The notes under the pieces: model-generated
The model's database searches: none
What the model was told of the DNA's origin: nothing
What the model saw: only the letters and a program-made list of their open reading frames with translations
NCBI GenBank assembly: GCA_934454585.1
Contig: CAKSFP010000013.1
Coordinates: forward strand, 1-64,000
Origin: an uncultured Clostridia bacterium
GTDB lineage: Bacteria > Bacillota > Clostridia > UMGS1810
Direction: 5' to 3'
DNA length: 64,000 nucleotides
In this document: piece by piece, positions 1-7,897 of the stretch
Position numbering within the stretch: position 1 is the first letter of the stretch
Layout: every line of letters starts with the position of its first letter
Made by a program: the position numbers and the translations under genes

Positions 1-529
1 AGGCGGCGGGCGACCACACAGGGTCGCCCCTACGCACATCCGCAAAATAATATCCGTTTTCAAATAACCGTGAATTTAGGCAATTCCGTTATTTTTGTTT
101 TCTGAAATTTTCCCAACAGACCGTAGGGGCAGGGCTCTGCTCTGCCCGTGTTTTGTCAATTCCGCAACAATCGGGCGGAGTAGAACCCCGCCCCTACGCA
201 CAACCGCAAAATAATATCCGTTTTCAAATAACCGTGAATTTGGACAATTCCGTTATTTTCATTTTCGCAATTCCCCCAACAGGCCGTAGGGGCAGGGCTC
301 TGCTCTGCCCGTGTTTTGTCAATTCCGCAACAATCGGGCGGAGCAGAACCCCGCCCCTACGCACAACCGCAAAATAATATCCGTTTTCAAATAACCGTGA
401 ATTTGGGCAATTCCGTTATTTTCATTTTTCGCAATTTCCCCAATCGCCTGTAGGGGCAGGGCTCTGCTCTGCCCGCGTTTTGTCAATTCCGCAACAATCG
501 GGCGGAGTAGAACCACGCCCCTACGGCGG
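1..529. repeat. Tandem BIME/REP repeat block, period about 163 bp
   Basis: The block has about three tandem units; the unit starts (GTAGGGGCAGGG) fall at 123, 286 and 450, so the period is 163-164 bp, and 1-122 is part of a further unit. Each unit holds two opposed GC-rich arms of about 26 bp, one starting GTAGGGGCAGGGCTC and one ending CCCCGCCCCTAC, joined by a short spacer and followed by an AT-richer stretch. Opposed REP arms like these make a BIME. The cognate transposase gene follows at 756. Short open frames cross the repeats, but their products are translated repeat and I do not call them genes. Confidence 0.9.
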
Positions 530-672
530 TTGGACGGTAGAAATGCGTGATTAATAAATGGTTGTGCAAATTACCAATTGTCGAGGGAACGACCTATGTG
601 TCATTCCGCCGCAAAGATGTTTATCAGATTGCAAATGTCATCATGCCATACGCACAAAATAACAAATTACAT
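481..672. repeat. Left copy of 192-bp direct repeat flanking the RAYT gene
   Basis: This stretch recurs at 1357-1548 with a constant offset of 876 bp, no indels and only a few substitutions. It contains the last REP arm plus a segment ending in AACAAATTACAT. The pair brackets the transposase gene. Confidence 0.9.
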
Positions 673-755
673 ATGGTCAAAATCTTGAAAAATGCACATT
701 TATATGGTATAATTAATTGATAAATCGTTACATATCAAAATAAAGGAATACCAAA

Positions 756-1238
756 ATGAATGAATTGCCAAAGCGAAAGCAAATGAGATTAAATGATTAT
801 GATTATTCACAAAACGGATATTATTTTATAACGGTATGCACAGAGAGCAGACAAACAAATTTGTCAGATGTGTATAATGGTGGGGTTCTGCTCCGCCCGA
901 TTGGGAAAATCGCAGAAAATGAAATTGCGGAATTGACAAAACGATATAAAATCGGAATCAATCCGTATATTATAATGCCGGATCACATTCATATGATAAT
1001 AAAAATAAATCGTGAAACGCAACGGGCAGAGCAGAGCCCTGCCCCTACGGTTTGCGATATGATTTGTGCATTCAAGTCATTGACAACCAAAATTGCAAAC
1101 AAAAATGATAATTGCATCGGACGCAGAATATGGCAGCGCAATTATTACGAACATATCATCCGTGATGAAAATGATTACATTGCAAATGCGGAATACATTT
1201 TGAATAATCCGTTGAAATGGGAAACTGAAAGGACATGA
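756..1238 (+). CDS. REP-associated tyrosine transposase (RAYT, Y1/HUH family)
   Basis: The protein has 160 residues and belongs to the IS200-like Y1 transposase family that recognises REP hairpins and is usually a domesticated single-copy gene. The N-terminus RLNDYDYSQNGYYFIT (residues 11-26) is the family signature. The HUH metal motif is H77-I-H79 in MPDHIHMI, and the C-terminus has the family's YYEHIIRDENDY and YILNNPLKW blocks. The start has an AAAGGA Shine-Dalgarno. Odd features: two stretches of the coding sequence (882-903 and 1023-1050) are identical or nearly so to the REP arms outside the gene and are translated in frame as GGVLLRPI and RAEQSPAPTV. REP units lie on both sides. It looks intact, so it may be active. 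Confidence 0.88.
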   Translation: MNELPKRKQMRLNDYDYSQNGYYFITVCTESRQTNLSDVYNGGVLLRPIGKIAENEIAELTKRYKIGINPYIIMPDHIHMIIKINRETQRAEQSPAPTVCDMICAFKSLTTKIANKNDNCIGRRIWQRNYYEHIIRDENDYIANAEYILNNPLKWETERT

Positions 1239-1241
1239 TTA

Positions 1242-1400
1242 TCCGCAAAATAATATCCATTTGCGAATAATCATAAATTTGATCAATTCCGTTATTTTCA
1301 TTTTCCGCAATTCCCCCAACAGGCCGTAGAGGCAGGGCTCTGCTCTGCCCGTGTTTTGTCAATTCCGCACCAATCGGGCGGAGTAGAACCACGCCCCTAC
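1242..1400. repeat. BIME unit downstream of RAYT
   Basis: This is another copy of the 163-bp unit, slightly diverged. Read on the minus strand it contains TATGATTATTCGCAAATGG followed by ATATTATTTT. That matches the RAYT coding sequence at 798-826 with about three differences, so this copy keeps the clearest link between repeat and gene. Confidence 0.85.
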
Positions 1401-1548
1401 GGCGGTTGGACGGTAGAAATGCGTGATTAATACATGGTTGTGCAAATTACCAATTGTCGAGGGAACAACCTATGTGTCGTTCCGCCGCAAAGATGTTTAT
1501 CAGATTGCAAATGTCATCATGCCATACGCACAAAATAACAAATTACAT
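1357..1548. repeat. Right copy of 192-bp direct repeat flanking the RAYT gene
   Basis: Partner of 481-672 (offset 876 bp throughout). A truncated BIME unit with both REP arms follows directly at 1549-1624. Confidence 0.9.
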
Positions 1549-1624
1549 GTAGGGGCAGGGCTCTGCTCTGCCCGCGTTTTGTCAATTCCGCAACAATCGG
1601 GCGGAGTAGAACCCCGCCCCTACA
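1549..1624. repeat. Partial BIME unit (two opposed REP arms)
   Basis: Starts GTAGGGGCAGGG and ends CCCCGCCCCTAC, with the TTTTGTCAATTCCGCAAC spacer. It is the last repeat before the AraC gene and lies about 80 bp upstream of its start. Confidence 0.85.
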
Positions 1625-1701
1625 CATTCACAAAATATTGATATTCCAAAAAATATGTGATATACTTAAGAAAAAGACACAAAACCCGAGGTGAGCGCAA
1701 A

Positions 1702-2559
1702 ATGGTGATATACAAAACCGCAAACGGATTCTTGGCAAAAAATCCGTACCGCATATTTTGCCTTGCGGAATCGCGAAATCCGAATATCCACTCTCACGAT
1801 TTTTTTGAGCTGGCATACATCTACGAAGGCTGCGGCAAAAGCCTCGGCGACTGCCCAACGGCGGTGAACGAGGGCGATTTTTTGCTGATACTCCCCGGCG
1901 GCAACCACTGCACGGTATCCAACGAAAAAGGCGCGCCGTGGGTGCGTGTTTGCAACCTGCTGGCAACCATGGACTATTTTTTCAACATATGCAAAAAATG
2001 CGTCGTCTTAACCGGCGACACGGAGTTTTTCGATATGCTGACATCGGGAGAGCCGACCTGTCTCATAATGCGCGACAGCAAAGACGGGGCGATGCTGAAC
2101 ATACTGCGCACCATGCTTGACGAACATGACACAAACGATGAATACACCCCGGCAATGATGCAAAATCTCTTTGTGAATCTGCTGATAACGGCGAGCAGAC
2201 TGTACAACAAAAAACGGTCATCGCAAAACGAGGAAACCGTGACGAAAAAGAATATTCATCTTATAAAAAGCTACATAAAATCGCACATCGGCGAAAAACT
2301 GACGCTTGATTTGCTTGCAGCGCAGCTGCACTACAGTCCGGAGTATTTCTCGCGCTACTTCAAACAGGCGACCGGAAAGAATGTTTCGGAATACATCACC
2401 AACCTGCGCATTGACAGAGCAAAAGAACTGCTTGAGTCCACGGATATGTCGATAAGCGACATATGCTACGAATGCGGCTATTCTTCCCTGTCAAATTTCC
2501 GGTCAAATTTCGGCAAATATTGCGGAATGTCACCGAAAGAGTTTAGGAAACAGAGATAA
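1702..2559 (+). CDS. AraC family transcriptional regulator
   Basis: A 285-residue regulator. The N-terminal half is a cupin-type sensing domain (NIHSHDFFELAYIYEG, LILPGGNHCTV) that would bind a sugar or sugar acid. The C-terminal ~100 residues hold two helix-turn-helix motifs, ending in the typical ISDICYECGYSSLSNFRSNF and MSPKEFRKQR. I chose the ATG at 1702 because GAGGTGAG lies just upstream; an earlier in-frame start at 1657 has no such site. It converges with the GH127-like gene across a shared terminator. It probably controls nearby glycan genes, but the effector is not visible. Confidence 0.88.
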   Translation: MVIYKTANGFLAKNPYRIFCLAESRNPNIHSHDFFELAYIYEGCGKSLGDCPTAVNEGDFLLILPGGNHCTVSNEKGAPWVRVCNLLATMDYFFNICKKCVVLTGDTEFFDMLTSGEPTCLIMRDSKDGAMLNILRTMLDEHDTNDEYTPAMMQNLFVNLLITASRLYNKKRSSQNEETVTKKNIHLIKSYIKSHIGEKLTLDLLAAQLHYSPEYFSRYFKQATGKNVSEYITNLRIDRAKELLESTDMSISDICYECGYSSLSNFRSNFGKYCGMSPKEFRKQR

Positions 2560-2567
2560 GCACTAAA

Positions 2568-2611
2568 AATAATGGTATGGCAAAACGAAACCGTTTTGCC
2601 ATACCATTATT
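2568..2611. terminator. Bidirectional terminator, perfect 20-bp stem
   Basis: Arms 2568-2587 and 2592-2611 are perfectly complementary with a 4-nt loop, and A/T-rich tracts lie on both sides. It separates the AraC gene (+) from the convergent GH127-like gene (-), which ends at 2616. Confidence 0.9.
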
Positions 2612-2615
2612 TATT

Positions 2616-4577
2616 TCAGATAAACACCGTATAACGATAATCCATATATTCAAGAAAATCCGCCGCCGAGGCAAAATCGCACATTCTGAGCGAAAAGCTC
2701 TCGCCGCCGACAGTGAATGTGACATCAAACACAGCGGCATCGCCGTCATCCTCAACTGCAATGGCAGTTGCCGACACACCGTCCGTGCAAAGGAAATGAT
2801 TCTTCCTTATCTCATCCGTAGGCGCACCGAAATCACGCGACAGCGCAAGCAGAGACGGCCCAACGCACACCCGTGCGCGGTTGTCGGAAAGAACCGAGTC
2901 GTCATGAATCACCTCGCCGCTCGAATTGGAAACAAAGCGCATCTTCATATACGGCGTGGTGGGAAAGAAATTAAAATTGTAATCTCCCTTTATGATGCGT
3001 ACAGACTTGTCAAAATCAATTGTTACAGAGGTCTTGCCGCACGGCAAATCAAGAGCGTAATACTCCCCCTCTGCCCCGTTCACCGCCGAGCCGACCGACA
3101 CAAAAGTCTCCCTGCTCCACGACGGTATACGCAGTCTGACGGTGCACTCACGGTCACAGTCAAAGTCGATTGTCACACGCATATTGCTCCGATAGCCGTC
3201 CGATATATGCGCCGATATGCCGTCATGTGATATGTCTGCGCTCTCGTAAAAATTGATGCACAAATCATCACCTGACACAACCGCCGCAAGCTCGGCAAAA
3301 TTGATAAATCCCCTCGGCATATTATCTACACAGCAATGGTTGAATATAAATCCCGACTGACCTTTGTCATACATATGCCATTCAACGCCGCGAACACCCC
3401 GCGCGCCCCACGAACCGTCGCGTGTCACTCCTGCCATAAACGGATTTACAAACGCAAGTTCAAAATAATCGAGATACGACGAATCACCGGTGAGTTTGTA
3501 CAGTTCGCCGCCGAGGCGCATGAAGTGAATCACATCGCACAGCTCGGTCACGCTGTTTTCATAGTTTGCCGCACCAATGAATATGTCGTTAAAGCCGACG
3601 GAAAACAGCGGATTGTATTCATAGTCAATCAGCAGTTTCCAAAAATGGGTTGCAGCGTCAAGATACAACCCGTCACCCGTCACGCGATACAGCTCACAGA
3701 GCCCATCAAAACAGGACATCATCTCATACGCCTTGTGGGAATCCTCATATCTGCGGTTTTCGCCGAGTCCGCCGCAATCGCCTTTTGAGGCCGGCGCTAT
3801 GTTGTTTGTGTCATAATTCCACAGGTGAATCGGTTTGTCCGAGAGCGCACATTTGATTATCTTGCAGCAGCGCGTAGTATCGTCGCACCATTCACGGGCA
3901 ATCTCAAGCGCAAAATCAAGGTAGCGTTTTTCCCCCGTAAGCCGATAGAGAATAAGCATCGGTTTAAGAACAGAGCCGGACGGCAGACCGAAGAATGTGC
4001 CCGTCTCGCATATCTTTGCGCCCATCTCGTCAAGCATGGCGATAAGCTGATCGGCAAAGCGCACGCAAGACGAAAGTATGTCCTCGTCACCGAGCAGAAT
4101 ATATGCCTCTATCAGACCCCAAAGGGTATATTTTCTGCACCAGATGTTCCATGTCCAGTCGCAGTCCCAGTTCCACCCGGTAAGGCGGCGAACCTCAGGC
4201 ACGGAGGCACGGAAAATCTGTTTTTCGTTTTTGTATGTGCCGAGGTAACCGTCGCGCCGCTGAAAAGCAAGCACGCGGCTTACGCTGCCGCGGATAAACT
4301 CTTTGAGCCCATCGTCACCGCTGTAGGCACAGCATCGGCAAGCACCGATTATCAGCTTGCCCCAAAACTCGCCCTGCCACATTCCGAGCGGCGGAGTTTT
4401 GTCGTCATCACAATTGCGAAAAGCCCCCTCCGCCTCGGCAAAGATTTTCTCATGCGCCTTTTGAGAGGTCATCCTTTCATAAATTACTTTTTCAAATTTT
4501 TTGCCAACACTGCCGCCGAGGTACAACGAACCGAGCGGTAACGAATGTACCGCATCGTCTTTTGCATATTCAATCAT
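2616..4577 (-). CDS. GH127/DUF1680-type glycoside hydrolase (beta-L-arabinofuranosidase-like)
   Basis: A 653-residue protein with no signal peptide, so probably cytoplasmic. The fold is an (alpha/alpha)6 barrel (YLGTYKN, helical repeats such as YRLTGDSSYLDYFELAF) followed by beta domains. The GH127 zinc and nucleophile site is recognisable as E345-x-C347 (TELCDV) and the adjacent C415-C416 (NHCCVDNM). In the characterised Bifidobacterium enzyme one Cys of that pair is the nucleophile. I could not place the family's acid/base glutamate with confidence, since the expected GEA-like stretch reads GAAN. The start has GAGGAG upstream. It lies downstream of uxaC on the same strand but is separated from it by a repeat element, and probably trims arabinose side chains of pectin. 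Confidence 0.75.
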   Translation of the reverse strand: MIEYAKDDAVHSLPLGSLYLGGSVGKKFEKVIYERMTSQKAHEKIFAEAEGAFRNCDDDKTPPLGMWQGEFWGKLIIGACRCCAYSGDDGLKEFIRGSVSRVLAFQRRDGYLGTYKNEKQIFRASVPEVRRLTGWNWDCDWTWNIWCRKYTLWGLIEAYILLGDEDILSSCVRFADQLIAMLDEMGAKICETGTFFGLPSGSVLKPMLILYRLTGEKRYLDFALEIAREWCDDTTRCCKIIKCALSDKPIHLWNYDTNNIAPASKGDCGGLGENRRYEDSHKAYEMMSCFDGLCELYRVTGDGLYLDAATHFWKLLIDYEYNPLFSVGFNDIFIGAANYENSVTELCDVIHFMRLGGELYKLTGDSSYLDYFELAFVNPFMAGVTRDGSWGARGVRGVEWHMYDKGQSGFIFNHCCVDNMPRGFINFAELAAVVSGDDLCINFYESADISHDGISAHISDGYRSNMRVTIDFDCDRECTVRLRIPSWSRETFVSVGSAVNGAEGEYYALDLPCGKTSVTIDFDKSVRIIKGDYNFNFFPTTPYMKMRFVSNSSGEVIHDDSVLSDNRARVCVGPSLLALSRDFGAPTDEIRKNHFLCTDGVSATAIAVEDDGDAAVFDVTFTVGGESFSLRMCDFASAADFLEYMDYRYTVFI

Positions 4578-4611
4578 TGGTTTTACTCCTCTTATATTTA
4601 TTTGCAGCAGT

Positions 4612-5094
4612 GTTTAAGTTTTAATTTAGCCGTTTGCAAAATTACTAAAATGCGCATTATAGGCGCATCTCAATAGCATAAACAGTTTTATTTTTCTCCA
4701 CTTCATGAATCCCACCACCGCCTTTTTCACATGATTATTATTTTAATAATAAAATAATAATCAGTGGGCGGTCCCGTTCTCACCTGCCGGTTCGGTCGGC
4801 GATCGAATCCCTCCACCGCCTACGGCGGTCCCCCTCTCTTTGGCAAGGGAGGCAATTTGCCACAGGCAACCATCGCCCCTTTGGCAAGGGATGCTTTCTC
4901 CATCAGCACAAACTGTCGACCGAGCGAAAGGCTCCCTTGCTAAAGGTAAGTGACACCCGAAAACTTGTTTTCGCTGGTGGAACTTATACAGCGGAGAGCT
5001 GGCGGCGTAGCCGTCTGAGGGATTCAAAAAGCGCAAAAAGTTATCCGCATTTTTTAGTTCGTAATTTTACAATCGCCTATTTAAGTTTTAATTA
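4612..5094. mobile_element. Composite MITE-like element, copy 1, with flanking direct repeats
   Basis: The element body is 4627-5079. Its ends are imperfect inverted repeats: TAGCCGTTTGCAAAATTACT at the left and, on the minus strand from the right, TAGGCGATTGTAAAATTACG. A 14-bp direct repeat TTTAAGTTTTAATT lies at both outer edges and looks like a target duplication. Inside are an AT-rich hairpin (4731-4763), inverted CTCCCTTTGGCAAGGGA-type arms and the string GCCGTCTGAGGGATTC. No ORF is supportable. A second copy lies at 33892-34200. This fills the whole uxaC to GH127 gap. Confidence 0.82.
4656..4684 (-). promoter_or_regulatory. Possible outward promoter at the end of composite element copy 1
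   Basis: On the minus strand a perfect TATAAT (4656-4661) lies 17 bp downstream of TGTTTA (4679-4684), pointing at the GH127-like gene about 80 bp away. The same arrangement is kept in copy 2. The -35 match is poor, so this is tentative. Confidence 0.4.
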
Positions 5095-6459
5095 AAATCC
5101 GAAATAGTTCTTTGCGTTATAGTAGCAAACTCCCTGTACAATGCGTTTGAGTGCATCTCTGTCATCGGGATATTCGCTTCTTTCCACCCACTCGCCAAGC
5201 ATATTGCAGAGGATTCTTCTGAAATACTCATGTCTCGGATACGACACAAAACTCCTGGAATCGGTGAGCATTCCGACAAAATTGCCGAGTATGCCGAGGT
5301 TTGCAAGTGCGGTCATCTGCGCAACCATGCCGTCGCGGTTGTCGTTGAACCACCAGCCGGAGCCAAACTGAATCTTTCCCGGTGTGGGTGCCTTCTGGAA
5401 GTTGCCGAGCATGGTGCCCAGAACATAGTTATCCTTGGGGTTGAGCGTATACAGAATGGTCTTTGGCAGAACATCGTCACACTCCAGATTGTCCATAAAT
5501 GCAGAAAGTTTCTCCGCTATACACAGGTCGTTTATCGAGTCAAAACCTGTGTCCGCACCGAGCGAAGCAAACATCTTTGAGTTGTTGTTGCGCAGAGCAC
5601 CTATGTGCAGCTGCATTGTCCAGCCGAGGCGAGAATACTGCGCCGCGCAGTGTTTGAGCACAGCCGTCTTGAACGAATCGATCTCATCTGCGGTGAGTGA
5701 GGCGCCGTTCATCTTCTTGTCAAATGCGGCAGCTGCGTCACCCGTTGCAAAAGGAACATACTCCAGTGCATGATCGGAGAGTCTGCATCCGTTTTCATGG
5801 AAAAACTCTATCCTGCCGCCGAGCCACGAAAGCAGCTCCGCATAGCTCTTTACGCCGATTTCGGCAATGTATTCATCAAATGTCGGCTTGTCTATATTCA
5901 CAGCCTTGTCCGGGCGGAATGTCGGCAAAACCTTTGTGCCAAAGCCGTCTTTTTTCAGCTTGATGTGATATTCCAGGCTGTCTGCCGGGTCGTCCGTGGT
6001 GCAGATTGTCTCGACATTTGATTTCTCTATAAGCGCCTTGCCCGTGAATCCGTCGGACGCGAGAAGTTTGTTACACTTATCCCAAATCTCCTTTGCGTTT
6101 TTCTCGCAGAGCGGCTCGTCTATGCCAAAATATCTCTTAAGTTCGAGAGCGGTCCAGTGATAGAGCGGATTGCCGATGAGCAGCGGCATGGTCTTTGCAA
6201 AGCACATCCACTTTTCAAACTCGTCGCCGTCGCCGGTTATCATTTTTTCATCAATTCCGTTGGATCTCATCTGACGCCATTTGTAGTGATCTCCGCCGAG
6301 GAACAGTTCATATGTATCCTTGAAACGGTGGTCGTTTGCAATCATCTCCGGCACCAGGTGGCAGTGATAATCTATTATCGGCAACTCCTGTGCATAGTCA
6401 TAGTACAGCTCCTTGCCGACTTTGTTGCTGAGCATAAAATTTTCGTTTATAATTCCCAT
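5092..6459 (-). CDS. uxaC: Uronate isomerase (glucuronate/galacturonate isomerase)
   Basis: A 455-residue member of the amidohydrolase-fold uronate isomerases (the E. coli enzyme is about 470). It converts D-glucuronate to fructuronate and D-galacturonate to tagaturonate, the entry step of uronate catabolism in the cytoplasm. The N-terminal metal motif IIDYHCHL (near residue 30) and the C-terminal FGSGWWFNDNRDGM and MLTDSRSFVSYPRHEYFRRI blocks are typical. The start has AGAGGTG upstream. It lies 58 bp after uxaA and is the last uninterrupted gene of the GH4-uxaB-uxaA-uxaC run. Confidence 0.95.
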   Translation of the reverse strand: MGIINENFMLSNKVGKELYYDYAQELPIIDYHCHLVPEMIANDHRFKDTYELFLGGDHYKWRQMRSNGIDEKMITGDGDEFEKWMCFAKTMPLLIGNPLYHWTALELKRYFGIDEPLCEKNAKEIWDKCNKLLASDGFTGKALIEKSNVETICTTDDPADSLEYHIKLKKDGFGTKVLPTFRPDKAVNIDKPTFDEYIAEIGVKSYAELLSWLGGRIEFFHENGCRLSDHALEYVPFATGDAAAAFDKKMNGASLTADEIDSFKTAVLKHCAAQYSRLGWTMQLHIGALRNNNSKMFASLGADTGFDSINDLCIAEKLSAFMDNLECDDVLPKTILYTLNPKDNYVLGTMLGNFQKAPTPGKIQFGSGWWFNDNRDGMVAQMTALANLGILGNFVGMLTDSRSFVSYPRHEYFRRILCNMLGEWVERSEYPDDRDALKRIVQGVCYYNAKNYFGF

Positions 6460-6517
6460 GTTTACACCTCTTTCTGTATATATGAAATTATATCACGGTT
6501 TAATCCGTTTGTAAACA

Positions 6518-7897
6518 TCATAATGTCACGCCGTCCTTGAAAATTGAAATCTCGCGGTAATCGTTGATTTCGTTTTTCGTCTCCTCGCCGTTTGCCACCC
6601 TTATCACATAGTCAAAAAATCTGTCTGTCATCTCGTCCATGGCCTCTCCGTCCGCAATGGGCGATGCATCAAAGTCTATCCAGTTTTTCTTGTGCATGGC
6701 AAGGTGATTATTGGTGGCAACCTTGACTGTCGGCACGGCACTGCCGAGCGGAGTGCCTCTGCCTGTGGTAAAGAGTATCATGTGAACTCCCGCCGCCATG
6801 AGGTTGGTGACAGCCACGATGTCGTTCCCGGGACCGTTCAGCAGAGATAGTCCGTTTTTGCAGAGTCTGTCGCCGTAGTCGAGCACATCTGCCACATCTC
6901 CCCTGCCGCCTTTTTGAACACAGCCGAGCGACTTTTCCTCAAGCGTGGTTATTCCGCCGGCTTTGTTGCCGGGCGACGGATTTTCATATATAACCTGGTT
7001 GTGGCGTCTGTAATAGTCCTTGAAATTGTTAATAAGCGAAACAGTCCTGTCGAACAGCTCACGCGTTGGGCAGCGCTCCATAAGCAGATGCTCAGCGCCG
7101 AACATCTCGGGCACTTCGGTGAGCACGCAACTGCCGCCGCACTCTATGATGCGGTCGGACAGACTGCCGACAAGCGGATTTGCCGTGATGCCGCTCAGCC
7201 CGTCACTGCCGCCGCATTTTAGACCTATGCGCAGTTTAGATATATTCACCTTTTGCCGCTTAAAGCCGCCGGCATATCTTTTAAGCTCATCTATCAGCCT
7301 TATACCCTCGGATAGCTCATCGTCAAAATCCTGACAGTTGAGAAATTTCACGCGGTTTTCGTCGTAGTCGCCTAAAATCTGTTTGAAAACGGATATATTG
7401 TTATTCTCGCATCCGAGTCCGAGTACGAGCACACCGCCGGCATTAGGATGATTCACCATGCCGCGCAATATCAGCTGAGTGGTTCGCTGGTCGCCGCCGA
7501 GCTGAGAACAGCCGAAGGGGTGCGGAAAATACCTCGCACCCGTCTTTTCGGCAAGCTTTTGCGCAATCTTGTTTACACAGCCGACAGTGTTTACAATCCA
7601 TATCTCGTTGCGGATGCCCACATCACCGTTTGCGCGCACATATCCGTCAAAGGTTATGTCACTGCCGTGACTTTTCACTCCGTAATCGACATAATTGTAT
7701 TTATAATCAATCTCGCCGCTAAGGTTGGTCTTGAGGTTGTGAGTGTGCACATGGTCGCCGCGCTTTATATCCGCCGTGGCGTGACCTATGGGGCAACCGT
7801 ACTTGATGATGTTCTCGCCGCATTTTATGTCACGCAGAGCATATTTGTGTCCGTCCGTAAGGTTGACTTCCACATTGTCAAGCTTATTTATCTGCAT
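6518..7897 (-). CDS. uxaA: Altronate dehydratase
   Basis: A 459-residue UxaA/GarD-family dehydratase that removes water from altronate to give 2-keto-3-deoxygluconate. It has an N-terminal SAF-like domain (KYALRDIKCGENIIKYG) and a long C-terminal catalytic region with the conserved FPHPFGCSQLGGD, VLGLGCENN, GLKCGGSDGLSG and GRGTPLGSAVPTVKV motifs. The CGGSDG and GCEN cysteines are likely metal ligands. The start (GAGGT upstream) overlaps the 3' end of uxaB by 14 bp, so the two are translationally coupled. Galactarate dehydratase is a related family, but the uxaB and uxaC neighbours favour altronate. Confidence 0.93.
   Translation of the reverse strand: MQINKLDNVEVNLTDGHKYALRDIKCGENIIKYGCPIGHATADIKRGDHVHTHNLKTNLSGEIDYKYNYVDYGVKSHGSDITFDGYVRANGDVGIRNEIWIVNTVGCVNKIAQKLAEKTGARYFPHPFGCSQLGGDQRTTQLILRGMVNHPNAGGVLVLGLGCENNNISVFKQILGDYDENRVKFLNCQDFDDELSEGIRLIDELKRYAGGFKRQKVNISKLRIGLKCGGSDGLSGITANPLVGSLSDRIIECGGSCVLTEVPEMFGAEHLLMERCPTRELFDRTVSLINNFKDYYRRHNQVIYENPSPGNKAGGITTLEEKSLGCVQKGGRGDVADVLDYGDRLCKNGLSLLNGPGNDIVAVTNLMAAGVHMILFTTGRGTPLGSAVPTVKVATNNHLAMHKKNWIDFDASPIADGEAMDEMTDRFFDYVIRVANGEETKNEINDYREISIFKDGVTL

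Noticed and set aside
153..516. Small ORFs in the BIME block
   Set aside because: Their products are translations of the repeat; no ribosome sites.
1..530. CRISPR array
   Set aside because: The tandem units are 163 bp with REP arms and no unique spacers; no cas gene is near.
5141..6540. Plus-strand ORFs opposite uxaC
   Set aside because: Antisense shadows of a gene with clear motifs; no family features of their own.
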